Below are positions 50,606 through 59,646 of a stretch of 64,000 nucleotides of DNA, piece after piece; positions within the stretch are counted from its first letter, which is position 1, and the number at the start of each line of letters is the position of its first letter. The stretch is taken from the NCBI RefSeq assembly GCF_029277305.1, contig NZ_CP119526.1; one strand, 5' to 3'. The notes beneath the pieces were generated by a model. It searched no databases. It saw only the letters and a program-made list of their open reading frames with translations, and was not told where the DNA came from. The position numbers and the translations under genes were made by a program. The stretch is from Guptibacillus hwajinpoensis (GTDB taxonomy: Bacteria; Bacillota; Bacilli; Bacillales; Guptibacillaceae).

Positions 50606-51889
50606 ATGGAGGCAACTGTACGTCAAACAAAGCATAGAAAAACAGCACTCGCTTTATCACTGATACCAGGATTTGGTCAGTTCTACAATAAGCAACTACT
50701 CAAAGGGTTAATGTTCTTGATCTTAACTGTATCTTTTGGAGTGGCATTTGCTGATTTAATCAATATCGGATTATGGGGCATCGTAACGCTGGGAGAAGAA
50801 CTTCCGCGCGATCATTCTATCTTCCTATTAACACAGGGGATTATCGCAGTCCTAGTAATCTTGATTGGCCTTGTGATTTATTTCTTAAATCTTAGGGATG
50901 CGTATTTGAACGGAAGAAATCGTGATTTTGGCATTCCTCTTAATTCTGTTAGAGAGCAATACCGTAATGTATCAGAACAAGGTTTCCCTTACTTAATGTT
51001 AACGCCAGGATTTTTCTTATTAATCTTTGTTGTTATCTTTCCAATTTTGTTTGTAATCTTACTATCATTTACGAACTATGATCTGTATCATTCTCCTCCA
51101 GCAAACTTAGTTGACTGGATTGGCATTCAAAACTATATCGATATATTCAAACTTGATATTTGGCGTAATACATTTATCGATGTATTCTCATGGACGATCG
51201 TATGGACATTTGTAGCAACCACTGGCCAAATTGCCATCGGTATTTTCCTAGCTGTCTTAATGAACCAAAAAGACCTTAAATTCAAAGGACTTTTTAGAAC
51301 AATCTTTATTCTGCCTTGGGCGGTACCAGCATTCGTTTCAATTCTAGTATTCGCTGGAATGTTTAATGAAACGTTTGGTGCGATTAATAATGACATCTTA
51401 GCTGCTTTCGGTATTGACGCCATTCCTTGGCTTACTGAGCCATTTTGGACGAAAGTTGCTTTAATACTCATACAGTTCTGGCTTGGTTTCCCGTTCATTT
51501 TTGCAATGGTAACGGGTGTACTTCAATCCATTCCAGAAGAGCTTTACGAAGCTGCAACAGTTGATGGTGCAAATATTTGGCAGAAGTTCAGAGGCATTAC
51601 GCTTCCAATGGTTCTTTTTGCGATTGCGCCAATCTTGATTACACAGTATACGTTTAACTTTAATAACTTTAACGTGATTTACTTATTCAATGGAGGAGGA
51701 CCTGCTGTATCAGGTCAAACTGCAGGATCTACCGATATTTTGATTTCGTGGATATATAAACTTACCTTTACATCCGCACAATATGGTAAAGCGGCTGCCA
51801 TTACAATGATTCTATCAGCTATCGTAATCGGAGTTGCTTTATGGCAGTTTAGAAGAACGAAATCATTCCAAGAAGAGGATATGATGTAA
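50606..51889 (+). CDS. malF: Maltodextrin ABC transporter permease MalF/MdxF
   Basis: Permease of 427 aa with an N-terminal extension holding extra TM helices and a core of six, including the EAA loop region EELYEAATVDGANIWQKFRG followed by ITLPMVL. ATG 50606 is chosen because the AAAGGGG site lies 12 bases upstream; a GTG at 50576 would add ten residues over the SD region. It ends one base before malG. The N-terminal block ALSLIPGFGQFYNKQLLKG is usual for Gram-positive MalF. Confidence 0.93.
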   Translation: MEATVRQTKHRKTALALSLIPGFGQFYNKQLLKGLMFLILTVSFGVAFADLINIGLWGIVTLGEELPRDHSIFLLTQGIIAVLVILIGLVIYFLNLRDAYLNGRNRDFGIPLNSVREQYRNVSEQGFPYLMLTPGFFLLIFVVIFPILFVILLSFTNYDLYHSPPANLVDWIGIQNYIDIFKLDIWRNTFIDVFSWTIVWTFVATTGQIAIGIFLAVLMNQKDLKFKGLFRTIFILPWAVPAFVSILVFAGMFNETFGAINNDILAAFGIDAIPWLTEPFWTKVALILIQFWLGFPFIFAMVTGVLQSIPEELYEAATVDGANIWQKFRGITLPMVLFAIAPILITQYTFNFNNFNVIYLFNGGGPAVSGQTAGSTDILISWIYKLTFTSAQYGKAAAITMILSAIVIGVALWQFRRTKSFQEEDMM

Positions 51890-51890
51890 T

Positions 51891-52733
51891 ATGAGTCCAA
51901 AAATGCAGAACACAGTCCGTTTAACCCTGTCCTATGTCGCTATTGCAATCGCATGTGTGATCATCTTATATCCTGTCTTATGGATTATCGGCTCATCATT
52001 TAATCCGGGAGATAGCTTATCGGGTTCATCGATTATTCCAAAGGATGCAACACTTGAGCACTATAAGTCGTTATTTAATACGGCGGAAAGTGATTACCTT
52101 CTTTGGTATTGGAACACACTTAAGATTTGTATCATTACAATGGTACTTGCTGTAGCCATGATCTCTTGTATGGCTTATGCATTCTCTCGCTATCGTTTCG
52201 TAGGTCGTAAGAATGGTTTAATGACGTTCCTAATCCTGCAAATGATTCCTAACTTCGCAGCACTAATTGCTATTTATGTGCTTGCTTATGTTACTGGATT
52301 ATTGGATACACACTTTGCTTTAATTCTTGTGTATGCAGGCGGCTTACTGCCGATGAATACATGGCTTGCAAAAGGGTACTTTGATACAATTCCGAAAGAG
52401 CTTGATGAATCAGCTCGAATTGATGGTGCGGGTCACTTCCGTATCTTCTGGCAGATCATCTTACCACTTGCAAAACCTATTCTTGCAGTAGTAGCGCTAT
52501 TTAGCTTTATTACACCTTTTACAGACTTTATCCTTGCACAGGTTATTTTAAGAAGTGAAGATAAATTCACTCTTGCTGTAGGTTTGTATAAAATGATTTC
52601 CGATCAGTTCGGTAATGAATTCACAACGTTTGCTGCCGGATCTGTTCTTATCGCGATTCCAATTTCTATTCTTTTCTTATCGCTACAGCGCTTCTTTATT
52701 TCTGGCTTAACTGCTGGAGGAACGAAGGGATAA
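51891..52733 (+). CDS. malG: Maltodextrin ABC transporter permease MalG/MdxG
   Basis: Second permease, 280 aa, six TM helices, EAA loop PKELDESARIDGAGHFRIFW followed by QIILPLAKP. Starts one base after malF. No ATPase gene is present in the cluster, so a shared MsmX-type ATPase elsewhere is expected, as in B. subtilis. A long terminator follows. Confidence 0.94.
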   Translation: MSPKMQNTVRLTLSYVAIAIACVIILYPVLWIIGSSFNPGDSLSGSSIIPKDATLEHYKSLFNTAESDYLLWYWNTLKICIITMVLAVAMISCMAYAFSRYRFVGRKNGLMTFLILQMIPNFAALIAIYVLAYVTGLLDTHFALILVYAGGLLPMNTWLAKGYFDTIPKELDESARIDGAGHFRIFWQIILPLAKPILAVVALFSFITPFTDFILAQVILRSEDKFTLAVGLYKMISDQFGNEFTTFAAGSVLIAIPISILFLSLQRFFISGLTAGGTKG

Positions 52734-52746
52734 AATTTTGATGAAT

Positions 52747-52800
52747 GGAGAAAGAAGATAAAGAGGGAAGCGACTCTTGTTACTTCTTTCTCCTTTTTAT
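52747..52800 (+). terminator. Rho-independent terminator of malEFG
   Basis: GGAGAAAGAAG pairs with CTTCTTTCTCC around an inner GAG/CTC stem, followed by TTTTTAT. Confidence 0.85.
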
Positions 52801-52805
52801 ATGTT

Positions 52806-52899
52806 GGGTATGTTAATGAACAGTGTTGATTTTTGGCACATTTACGCCCTGTGGAATGAGCCAAAAATCGAGAAATCACCAATATGAGCTAACATAGCC
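52806..52899. repeat. Family B palindromic repeat, copy 6
   Basis: GGTATGTTAATGAACAGTGT left and TGAGCTAACATAGCC right. The centre is shortened to CATTTACGCCCTGTGGAATG, a deleted version of the long copy at 6287. Confidence 0.8.
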
Positions 52900-52988
52900 T
52901 ATATGTTATATCATTCTGAAATGAGATCGTTTACAATTAAACATTGTGGTTCATTATAGGGAAAGAGGCGCTCAGAGTTGTGTTAGAA

Positions 52989-53220
52989 AGGCTCTTTTCT
53001 AAAAGATTGTTGCTTTTGAAGATTTTTGTTATAGAAAACCACACTTAGTGATTGGAGCGGAAGGATGTTCGACTCCTGCGGGACTAGCGGGACAGGTGAG
53101 ACCCCACAGGAGCGTAAGCGACGAGGAGGCTCAAGTGTCCCGCCCCGCGGAAAGCGAGCATCCTGGAGCGGAAATTAACCACTTATCTAAGTGTAACAAT
53201 GCCTACGAAAAAAGACTTTA
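52989..53220. repeat. Family A GC-rich hairpin element, copy 7 (inverted)
   Basis: AGGCTCTTTTCTAAAAGATT on the left, the hairpin in the opposite orientation (GGATGTTCGACTCCTGCGGG ... CGGAAAGCGAGCATCC), and CTACGAAAAAAGACTTT on the right. Confidence 0.87.
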
Positions 53221-53285
53221 GAAACTATGACTTAAGACTGTTAATATGTTAGAGCATTAGAAAGTGTAAGATAGGAGGGGTCCAA

Positions 53286-54332
53286 ATGGCGGTAACGATC
53301 AAAGACGTGGCAAAACTCGCAAATGTTGCACCCTCAACAGTATCTCGTGTTATTGCGAACAACCCACGTATTAGTGAACAAACAAAAAGACGTGTTAGAG
53401 AAGCGATGGAGTACCTTGGTTATCATCCGAACTATAATGCACGTAGTTTAGCGAATAAAAGCACACAAACAATAGGACTTGTTATGCCAAGTTCAGCTGA
53501 TAAAGTTTTTCAAAACCCATTCTTTCCAGAAGTGCTTCGAGGCATTAGTACGAAAGCGCATGAGAAGGAATATACACTCTATATGTCAACAGGCTCAAAG
53601 GAGGAGGACATATTAGAAGGTGTCATGGGGATGGTGCATGGAAGACGAGTTGATGGAATTGTCATGCTTTACTCTCGAATCGACGATAAAATTATGACGT
53701 TTCTACAAGAACAAAATTTCCCTTTCACGGTGATTGGAAAGCCATTCGCTCTTCCAGATACCATCACACATGTAGATAACGATAATTACAGAGCTGCAAA
53801 AGATGTAACAGAGCATTTTATCGAGAAAGGACACGAGTGTATTGCATTCGTTGGAGGTAATTTAGATCTTGTTGTTACCGTTGACCGTTTAAGTGGGTAT
53901 GAGAAAGCCCTTCGTGAAGCGGGGATTCCACATAATGATGATTATGTTGTGCATGTGGAGTTTCTTAAAGAAGGTGGACAAGAAGCTGTTATGGAATTGT
54001 TCTCACTGCCAAAACCACCCACTGCTCTTGTTGTTGTAGATGATTTAATGGCGCTTGGCATTATGAGTAAGCTTGATGAGATAGGGCTTTCGGTACCTGA
54101 AGATGTTTCGATCATTAGCTTTAACAATGTCATGTTAGCAGAATACGCAAGTCCTCCTCTCACATCTGTAGACATTAACATCTTTGAACTTGGGTATGAA
54201 GCAGTCAATTGTTTACTTGAGAAAATTGCAGATCCTGATGCAGAAAATAAACGGGTTTGTATTCCACACAAAGTAGTTGAACGATGGACAGTTAGAACGC
54301 AGACTGAAAATGGAATTGAGAACGTCAAATAG
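53286..54332 (+). CDS. LacI-family transcriptional regulator, probable maltose regulator (MalR-like)
   Basis: A 348-aa LacI/GalR protein. The N-terminal HTH and hinge are typical (TIKDVAKLANVAPSTVSRVI, YLGYHPNYNARSLANK), followed by a periplasmic-binding-protein-like effector domain (GLVMPSS, DGIVMLYSR, AFVGGNLDLVVTVDRLSGY). Its place at the end of the maltodextrin cluster and the several LacI-type palindromes at 48949-49171 make it the likely local regulator, with maltodextrin as inducer by inference. SD ATAGGAGGGG. Confidence 0.9.
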   Translation: MAVTIKDVAKLANVAPSTVSRVIANNPRISEQTKRRVREAMEYLGYHPNYNARSLANKSTQTIGLVMPSSADKVFQNPFFPEVLRGISTKAHEKEYTLYMSTGSKEEDILEGVMGMVHGRRVDGIVMLYSRIDDKIMTFLQEQNFPFTVIGKPFALPDTITHVDNDNYRAAKDVTEHFIEKGHECIAFVGGNLDLVVTVDRLSGYEKALREAGIPHNDDYVVHVEFLKEGGQEAVMELFSLPKPPTALVVVDDLMALGIMSKLDEIGLSVPEDVSIISFNNVMLAEYASPPLTSVDINIFELGYEAVNCLLEKIADPDAENKRVCIPHKVVERWTVRTQTENGIENVK

Positions 54333-54357
54333 CCATCCTTAAGGTGGCTATTTGCTT
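54330..54357. terminator. Bidirectional terminator between the LacI gene and ligD
   Basis: AATAGCCA pairs with TGGCTATT (TCCTTAAGG between) at the junction of convergent genes. Confidence 0.75.
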
Positions 54358-55249
54358 ATTCTGTTTTATTCTTACTTAGCCAATCAAGAATCGGTTTAAA
54401 AGGTTGTTCGTTACGTACTTCATTAATAGTTGAAAAAGGATCATCCTTACGATTCCTTATATCCTTCATCGTATAATCTCTAGGAGTTAGAGTAGAAGTG
54501 AGTTCTTGCCATTTGATTGGCGCTGCTATAAGACCTTCTTTGTTACCACGTGCTGAATATGGTGCGATAATTGTTTTTCCTGCTGCATGCTGCACATAGT
54601 CAATATAAAGTCGACCATTCCGTTTTTCTTTTAGTCGCTCAGTTGTAAAAGAGTCTGGATCTTTTTCTGTTAAATAGTTTGCAATGAAACGAGTGAATTT
54701 CTTTGTTTGATTATAGGTAAAGGTTTTGTGTGGAAGTGGTATGTGAATTTGGATGCCTTTATTTCCCGAAAGCTTAATAAACCCTATTATATGAAGTTGA
54801 TCCAGAATGGTTTTTATTCGCTGAGCGGCTTTAATGGCTAAATGAAAGGCCTCTTTTGAAGGTGGATCGAGGTCGAAAACAATTTCCGACGGCTTATTAG
54901 TATCGTATGGTGAGAACGGAACATGAAACTCAATGGCAGCCTGGTTGCCAAGCCATAATAGCGTTTGAAGATCAGAACAAATGATTTGGTTATGGTCGTC
55001 ATATTGAACAGTAGATATATATTCAGGCGCGTACTCAGGGCAATTTCGCTGGTAGAAAGCTTCTCCATCTATGCCGTCAGGAAAACGAATAACAGTTAAC
55101 GGTTTATTGTGCAAGCAAGGAAGCATGAATGGCGCAATGTTGGATAGATAAGTAAGATACTCGGCTTTTGTAATAGATGGCCAGAGCAATTTATCTGGAT
55201 TCGTTATTCCTACTTCTATGTCATTAACGATGATTGAATGGTGTCCCAC
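54356..55249 (-). CDS. ligD: LigD polymerase/primase domain protein (split LigD, part 2)
   Basis: Archaeo-eukaryotic-primase-type polymerase domain that fills ends in NHEJ. Blocks include GITNPDKLLWPSITKAEYLT, the metal-binding DLD in SEIVFDLDPPS, KLSGNKGIQIHIPL and YIDYVQHAAGKTIIAPYSAR. In B. subtilis this domain is the C-terminal half of a single LigD. Here it is a separate frame overlapping the end of the ligase gene. GTG 55249 is seven bases after a GGAGG site, while ATG 55255 is only one base after it, so GTG is preferred. The coupled design suggests a functional split rather than a sequence error. Confidence 0.9.
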   Translation of the reverse strand: MGHHSIIVNDIEVGITNPDKLLWPSITKAEYLTYLSNIAPFMLPCLHNKPLTVIRFPDGIDGEAFYQRNCPEYAPEYISTVQYDDHNQIICSDLQTLLWLGNQAAIEFHVPFSPYDTNKPSEIVFDLDPPSKEAFHLAIKAAQRIKTILDQLHIIGFIKLSGNKGIQIHIPLPHKTFTYNQTKKFTRFIANYLTEKDPDSFTTERLKEKRNGRLYIDYVQHAAGKTIIAPYSARGNKEGLIAAPIKWQELTSTLTPRDYTMKDIRNRKDDPFSTINEVRNEQPFKPILDWLSKNKTE

Positions 55250-56118
55250 GTACATACCTCCAAGGAAGTTTGGAAACAGAATTGCTTGAAACGAGGTTGT
55301 CTTAATTTCTCGTTATAGAGATCCAAAAAGACAAGCTCCAACACTATAGCAGGTTGAACATAAATAAAGCCATTTGCTTCTTTTATTTTATTGCGTTTGA
55401 TTACCTGAAGTAACGCTTCTCTTTCTTCTGAAGAAAGACCGTGTGAGAAATGACCAACTTCATAAATTTCCCCTTCACGGTTAACGCCCGTATAGAAGTA
55501 ACCATTTGTTTTTTCGTAGGCGTAAAGAAAGACATAGGCGCTTTTCCAGTTCTTTACCTTAAGCCAGTTGCTAGTTCTTTTTCCTTCTCTATATACGCTA
55601 TGTACCTTTTTACAAACCACACCTTCACCATTGTGGTTTTTGACTAATTCAAAAAGGTCTTGGGCAGAAGGAGAAAAAGAAATCTCAATTAGAATGTCTT
55701 GATTAGGGATGTTTTTGAAAAGGCGACGCAGTTCATCCTTCCTAGTTACTAAAGGAGAGGCTGTTAGTGACACTTCGTCTTTCTTTAGCATATCAAAGCA
55801 AATGAATGAGAGGTTTTTTTCCTTGCGTTTATGCAGTGATTCGAAATCAGCTCTGTAGGTGTTACTTAGCATACAGATTTCCCCGTCTAAGATGCATGGA
55901 TCGACTTTATGATTTAGGAGGAGAAGCGCTAACTTGTCATGTAATGGAGCGAAACGACTATTTAAATCATGGCCGTTCCGACTCGTTAGTGATAGAGTCT
56001 TTCCATCCCAAGCTAGGATCGAACGATAGCCATCGTATTTCACTTCATATATCCAATCATCATTAGTTGGAAATGAGTGAGAAAGCTTAGGGATCATAGG
56101 AAGCAAAGGCTTACTCAT
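55216..56118 (-). CDS. ligD: LigD ATP-dependent DNA ligase domain protein (split LigD, part 1)
   Basis: ATP-dependent ligase of 300 aa. Nucleotidyl-transfer Lys27 in VKYDGYRSI, GEICML, FICFDMLKKD, EGVVCKK and the final TSNWLKVKNWK are the ligase motifs I to V, followed by an OB-fold (FYTGVNREGEIYEVGHFSHG). It overlaps ku by four bases (ATGA) and the polymerase gene by about 34 bases. The frame stops right at the domain boundary. It seals ends held by Ku in spores or stationary cells. Confidence 0.92.
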   Translation of the reverse strand: MSKPLLPMIPKLSHSFPTNDDWIYEVKYDGYRSILAWDGKTLSLTSRNGHDLNSRFAPLHDKLALLLLNHKVDPCILDGEICMLSNTYRADFESLHKRKEKNLSFICFDMLKKDEVSLTASPLVTRKDELRRLFKNIPNQDILIEISFSPSAQDLFELVKNHNGEGVVCKKVHSVYREGKRTSNWLKVKNWKSAYVFLYAYEKTNGYFYTGVNREGEIYEVGHFSHGLSSEEREALLQVIKRNKIKEANGFIYVQPAIVLELVFLDLYNEKLRQPRFKQFCFQTSLEVCTWDTIQSSLMT

Positions 56119-56942
56119 TTTGCGACTTTCTTCTTTTTAGGTGCTGCCTTTTTCTTTTTCTTCGGAGAAGCTTTCGGTGGAGAGGAATCGAGACTTGCTT
56201 GAAGCGCATCCATTAAATCAGCAACATTTTTCTTCGGTATTTCTTCAACGACTTTAATTTCATCTCCTGATATTTTACTTTCAATTAATGCAAGCATGGC
56301 TTCTCGTCGTTCATCTTTGTAGTTGGAAGGTTCAAATTCCGTCGTTAGCTGTTCAATTAACTGCCTTGCTAATTTCTTCTCTTTCTCGTTTACTTCAAGT
56401 TCCTCTGGGAGATCGGGAACATTGTCAATTGTTCTTACCTCATCTGGAAAATACATGGTTTCTAACATGAGACCTTTTTCATAGACCCGAACAGCGGCTA
56501 AGTGTTGTTTAGAACGAATCGTAATTTTGGCAATGCCAATCCTACCTGACTCTTCCATTGCTTGCTTAAGCAGCATATAAGGTTTACTTCCGTTATCGTT
56601 CGGACCAATAAAATAAGACTTATTAAAGTAAACTGGATCTACATCAGCTAGTTCAATAAAATCAACAATTTCAACAGACTTGCTTTTTTCATGAGCAAGA
56701 GCTTCTATTTCATCTTTTTCCATAATGACATATTTACCTTCTTCATATTCGTATCCACGTACAATTTCCTCAGATTCAATTTCACGATCACAATTAGGAC
56801 ACTGTTTCTCATACTTAATCGGAGTATGACAGTCTTGATGAAGATAACGCATTTTAATATCTTTATCTTCAGTAGCTGCATAAAGCTTAACCGGAATATT
56901 AACAAGCCCAAAACTAATCGCCCCTTTCCACATTGTATGCAT
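56115..56942 (-). CDS. ku: Non-homologous end-joining protein Ku
   Basis: Bacterial Ku homodimer subunit of 275 aa that rings DNA ends and recruits LigD. Begins MHTMWKGAISFGLVNIPVKL like B. subtilis Ku (YkoV), with ATEDKDIKMRYLH, FNKSYFIGPNDNGSKPY and a Lys-rich C-terminal tail (SPKKKKKAAPKKKK) that probably binds DNA. ATG 56942 lies eight bases after AAAGGA; ATG 56951 overlaps the SD. First gene of ku-ligD. Confidence 0.95.
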   Translation of the reverse strand: MHTMWKGAISFGLVNIPVKLYAATEDKDIKMRYLHQDCHTPIKYEKQCPNCDREIESEEIVRGYEYEEGKYVIMEKDEIEALAHEKSKSVEIVDFIELADVDPVYFNKSYFIGPNDNGSKPYMLLKQAMEESGRIGIAKITIRSKQHLAAVRVYEKGLMLETMYFPDEVRTIDNVPDLPEELEVNEKEKKLARQLIEQLTTEFEPSNYKDERREAMLALIESKISGDEIKVVEEIPKKNVADLMDALQASLDSSPPKASPKKKKKAAPKKKKVAK

Positions 56943-56962
56943 TGATATCATCCTTTCTTTTT

Positions 56963-57068
56963 GGCTAAGTTAATGAACAGTGTTGATTTTTGGCTCATTC
57001 GAGTGAAACTGAGGTTTCACTCGAATGAGCCAAAAATCGAGAAGTCAACAATATGAGCTAACATAGCC
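56963..57068. repeat. Family B palindromic repeat, copy 7
   Basis: GGCTAAGTTAATGAACAGTG left and GAGCTAACATAGCC right, with perfect 22-base arms TTTTGGCTCATTCGAGTGAA / TTCACTCGAATGAGCCAAAA around the centre. It lies in the promoter region of ku. Confidence 0.88.
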
Positions 57069-57144
57069 TTCTTTTTAAGTTAGTTTCTCACTAGATCTGA
57101 ATTCAATAACTGTCAGTCTCTTCCTGAGAATGGGTAATAACATA

Positions 57145-57170
57145 GAAAAAACCTCCTAGATAGGAGGTTT
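57145..57170 (-). terminator. Terminator of the SDR gene
   Basis: AAACCTCC pairs with GGAGGTTT over TATCTA, with TTTTTT on the minus strand; it overlaps the stop codon. Confidence 0.87.
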
Positions 57171-58038
57171 AGGTTGATAAAAACTGTCCGCCATTAATAT
57201 GAATTGTCTGGCCTGTCATGTAAGAAGAATCATCAGATCCAAGCAGGACGTAGGCGGGTGCTAGTTCTTCAGGTTGTCCAGGTCGACCCATAGGCGTATT
57301 CGTTCCGAAATTCTTTACTTTATCGGCAGAGAACGTCGACGGAATAAGCGGAGTCCAAATTGGTCCTGGTGCAACGCTATTCACTCGGATACCTTTGCCA
57401 ACAAGAGATTTCGCAAGACTTCTAGTAAATGCAGTAATGGCTCCTTTTGTGCTCGAATAATCGATTAACTGCTCATTTCCTTCATAACCTGTGACGGATG
57501 ACGTGTTAATAATCGCACTTCCTTTTTTAAGATGTGGAAGGGCTGCTTTCGTTAAGTGGAACATCGAAAATACATTTGTGCGGAAGGTTTTTTCTAACTG
57601 TTCGGCGGTAATGTCCTCAATACCCTGCTGTGGATGTTGTTCGGCAGCGTTGTTAATAAGGATATCAAGCTGTCCGTAATGTTCCATGACCTGGTTAATC
57701 ACGCTAGCACAAAATGCTTCGTCACCAATATCTCCTGATAAGAGAAGACATTCGCTTCCTTCAGATTCAATTTGATTCTTTGTATTTGTGGCATCATCAT
57801 GCTCATCAAGATAAACGATTGCTAACTTCGCACCTTCTTTGGCATAAGCAATTGCTGCTGCTTCACCAATACCACTGTCACCTCCAGTGATGAGAGCTAC
57901 TTTGTTCGTTAATTTGCCTGATCCTTTATAATCGTTGTTCTCTGTAATTGGATGAGGCGTCATTTCTTGTTCAGAACCAGGTTGATGGTTTTGGTGTTGT
58001 GCTGGTTGACCATCGGTTTGTCTATAATCTGGGCGCAT
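57169..58038 (-). CDS. SDR-family oxidoreductase (general stress protein 39-like)
   Basis: Short-chain dehydrogenase of 289 aa with the long polar N-terminal extension of the GS39/YhxD type. Cofactor motif TGGDSGIGEAAA, NNAAEQ, catalytic Ser in INTSSVTGYEG and YSSTKGA (Tyr-x-x-x-Lys). Substrate unknown. SD AAAGGAG precedes the ATG. A sigma-B-like promoter upstream fits its general-stress relatives. Confidence 0.92.
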   Translation of the reverse strand: MRPDYRQTDGQPAQHQNHQPGSEQEMTPHPITENNDYKGSGKLTNKVALITGGDSGIGEAAAIAYAKEGAKLAIVYLDEHDDATNTKNQIESEGSECLLLSGDIGDEAFCASVINQVMEHYGQLDILINNAAEQHPQQGIEDITAEQLEKTFRTNVFSMFHLTKAALPHLKKGSAIINTSSVTGYEGNEQLIDYSSTKGAITAFTRSLAKSLVGKGIRVNSVAPGPIWTPLIPSTFSADKVKNFGTNTPMGRPGQPEELAPAYVLLGSDDSSYMTGQTIHINGGQFLST

Positions 58039-58076
58039 TTAACTTGCTCCTTTCAAAATGGTATATATGAAAGGAT

Positions 58077-58101
58077 TTACCAATTGGCCCTTGTTTCAAA
58101 C
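58077..58101 (-). promoter_or_regulatory. Sigma-B-like promoter candidate of the SDR gene
   Basis: GTTTGA, 13 bases, TGGTAA on the minus strand resembles GTTTAA-N13-GGGTAA with one mismatch in each box. Confidence 0.4.
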
Positions 58102-58183
58102 ATTATTTTTGTTAAGTTAATGATGACAGTTATGTTACATGATAAAATAAAGCCAAACCAATGTAGTTTGTGAGGCGGATGTC

Positions 58184-59347
58184 ATGAGTAGTGATCGAGT
58201 TGATAATCAATTTAAAGAACACCTTGCAGTGTTTCTTGAATCAAGTCAGCCTATTATCTTGAATAAATGGTTAGCGATTGTAAGGCTTTCTCCGGACGAT
58301 CCTTATTATAAGGAAGTAATAAAAAACGGGAAGAGAACGGTAGAACTTATTTCACGTTACATTCGCAATCCTGACGAGAACTGGATCCAGAAATTGACAA
58401 AGAAAATTGCGAAAGAACGTATTAATGCAAATGTTAATATTGGTGAATTTGTTGCAAATATTAACTCAGGTCGATCGGTAGTCATTTCTGTTCTAAAAGA
58501 ATCTTCGTTTGATCGGAAAGAACTTTCAACGGCGCTTGAAATCATTAATAATTATTTTAATGCGTATTTATATCATTCGGTTACGGAGTACACCAAATTA
58601 AAAGATAGTATTATTCAAGATAAGAATAAATTTATCCAAGAAATGCACAGTGATCGTCTGACTATTCTTGGGCAGTTAGGCGCAAGTTTTGCCCATGAAT
58701 TCAGAAATCCACTAACCTCTATCAAAGGATTTCTTAAACTTCTTGAAGACGATTATGAAGAGAGCAATAAAGTGCGAAAGCATTATTTTGAAATTCTTAA
58801 TGGGGAAATGAAAAACCTGGAAGAAAAAGTTAGTCAATTCCTTTTTCTTTCGAAAATGCGAGCGATTGATGATAAGCCATTATCAATAAATTTAAGTGGA
58901 CTCTTACGGTACACTATTGAGATTGTATACCCACGCCTCCTTGAATCTAAAATTGAAGTGGAAACTTCTATTGAGCCAGACATTCCTTTATTTGGAGTCG
59001 AGGAACAAATCAAGCAAGTTATTCTCAACATTATGATTAACTCGATTGAAGAATTGAGTGATAGTAGGCCGAAGAACAGAAAAATTATAATGAAAGCGAA
59101 AGAAAATCTCGGGAGAATTATAATTGAAATAACGAACAATGGACGACAAATTCCTTCTCATATTGTTGAAAGTATTTTCGAGCCGTTTATTAGTACAAAG
59201 AAGCTAGGAACGGGACTTGGTCTATCTGTTTGTAAACAAATTATTGAAAAGCACGAAGGCGTGATTTCAGTTCGGACGAATAGGAAAGAGACAACCTTTG
59301 TGATTGAACTTCCAATAATGGTTGACAAAGGTGTAAAAGAAGCGTAG
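58184..59347 (+). CDS. Orphan sensor histidine kinase with HisK_N-type N-terminus
   Basis: Soluble kinase of 387 aa. The N-terminal 140 residues are helical and resemble the HisK_N/RsbRD-type sensor region of Bacillus orphan kinases (ILNKWLAIVRLSPDDPYYKE). HisKA follows with His171 in GASFAHEFRNPLTSIKGF, then HATPase_c (QVILNIMINSIEEL, NNGRQIP, GTGLGLSV). No response regulator or TM segment is present, so it may feed the Spo0F phosphorelay; this is inferred. SD AGGCGGATG before the ATG. Divergent from the SDR gene. Confidence 0.88.
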   Translation: MSSDRVDNQFKEHLAVFLESSQPIILNKWLAIVRLSPDDPYYKEVIKNGKRTVELISRYIRNPDENWIQKLTKKIAKERINANVNIGEFVANINSGRSVVISVLKESSFDRKELSTALEIINNYFNAYLYHSVTEYTKLKDSIIQDKNKFIQEMHSDRLTILGQLGASFAHEFRNPLTSIKGFLKLLEDDYEESNKVRKHYFEILNGEMKNLEEKVSQFLFLSKMRAIDDKPLSINLSGLLRYTIEIVYPRLLESKIEVETSIEPDIPLFGVEEQIKQVILNIMINSIEELSDSRPKNRKIIMKAKENLGRIIIEITNNGRQIPSHIVESIFEPFISTKKLGTGLGLSVCKQIIEKHEGVISVRTNRKETTFVIELPIMVDKGVKEA

Positions 59348-59390
59348 CTTATTATGTATAATTAAGAATTTTAAAAATGCTTTTATATAT

Positions 59391-59476
59391 CCACTAGGGG
59401 AGTCATATACGTGACTGAGACAGGAGTGCCTGGACCCTTTGAACCTGATCTGGTTAGCGCCAGCGGAGGAAAGTGG
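59391..59476 (+). promoter_or_regulatory. TPP riboswitch (THI box) aptamer
   Basis: Conserved features are the P1 arms CCACT/AGTGG, GGGGAGTC, GACTGAGACAGGA, GACCCTTTGAACCTGATCTG and CAGCGGAGGAAAGTGG. It lies upstream of tenA-ykoEDC, genes of thiamine pyrimidine salvage, and should switch them off when thiamine pyrophosphate is abundant. Confidence 0.95.
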
Positions 59477-59491
59477 AGACGGGTGCACTTG

Positions 59492-59523
59492 TAGCCGCTC
59501 CATTTTTGGAGCGGCTTTTAATA
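59492..59523 (+). terminator. Riboswitch-controlled terminator
   Basis: AGCCGCTCCA pairs with GGAGCGGCT, followed by TTTAAT; 15 bases after the aptamer. Confidence 0.85.
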
Positions 59524-59599
59524 TGTTTATAACGTATGAAAAGCAGAGATGTTTAACCCATCTTACGTCTTCAGAAATGGTAGACATACAGCATCTTGG

Positions 59600-59646
59600 C
59601 TCCTTTCCTCTTCATCAGGCGGATGAAAAGCGGAGAGGAGTTTTTT
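59600..59646 (+). promoter_or_regulatory. Second hairpin covering the tenA ribosome-binding site
   Basis: CTCCTTTCCTC.TTCATC pairs with GGATGAA..GCGGAGAGGAG, then TTTTTT and the tenA ATG. The 3' arm contains the SD GGAGAGGAG, so the hairpin can act as terminator or hide the start site. Confidence 0.7.
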
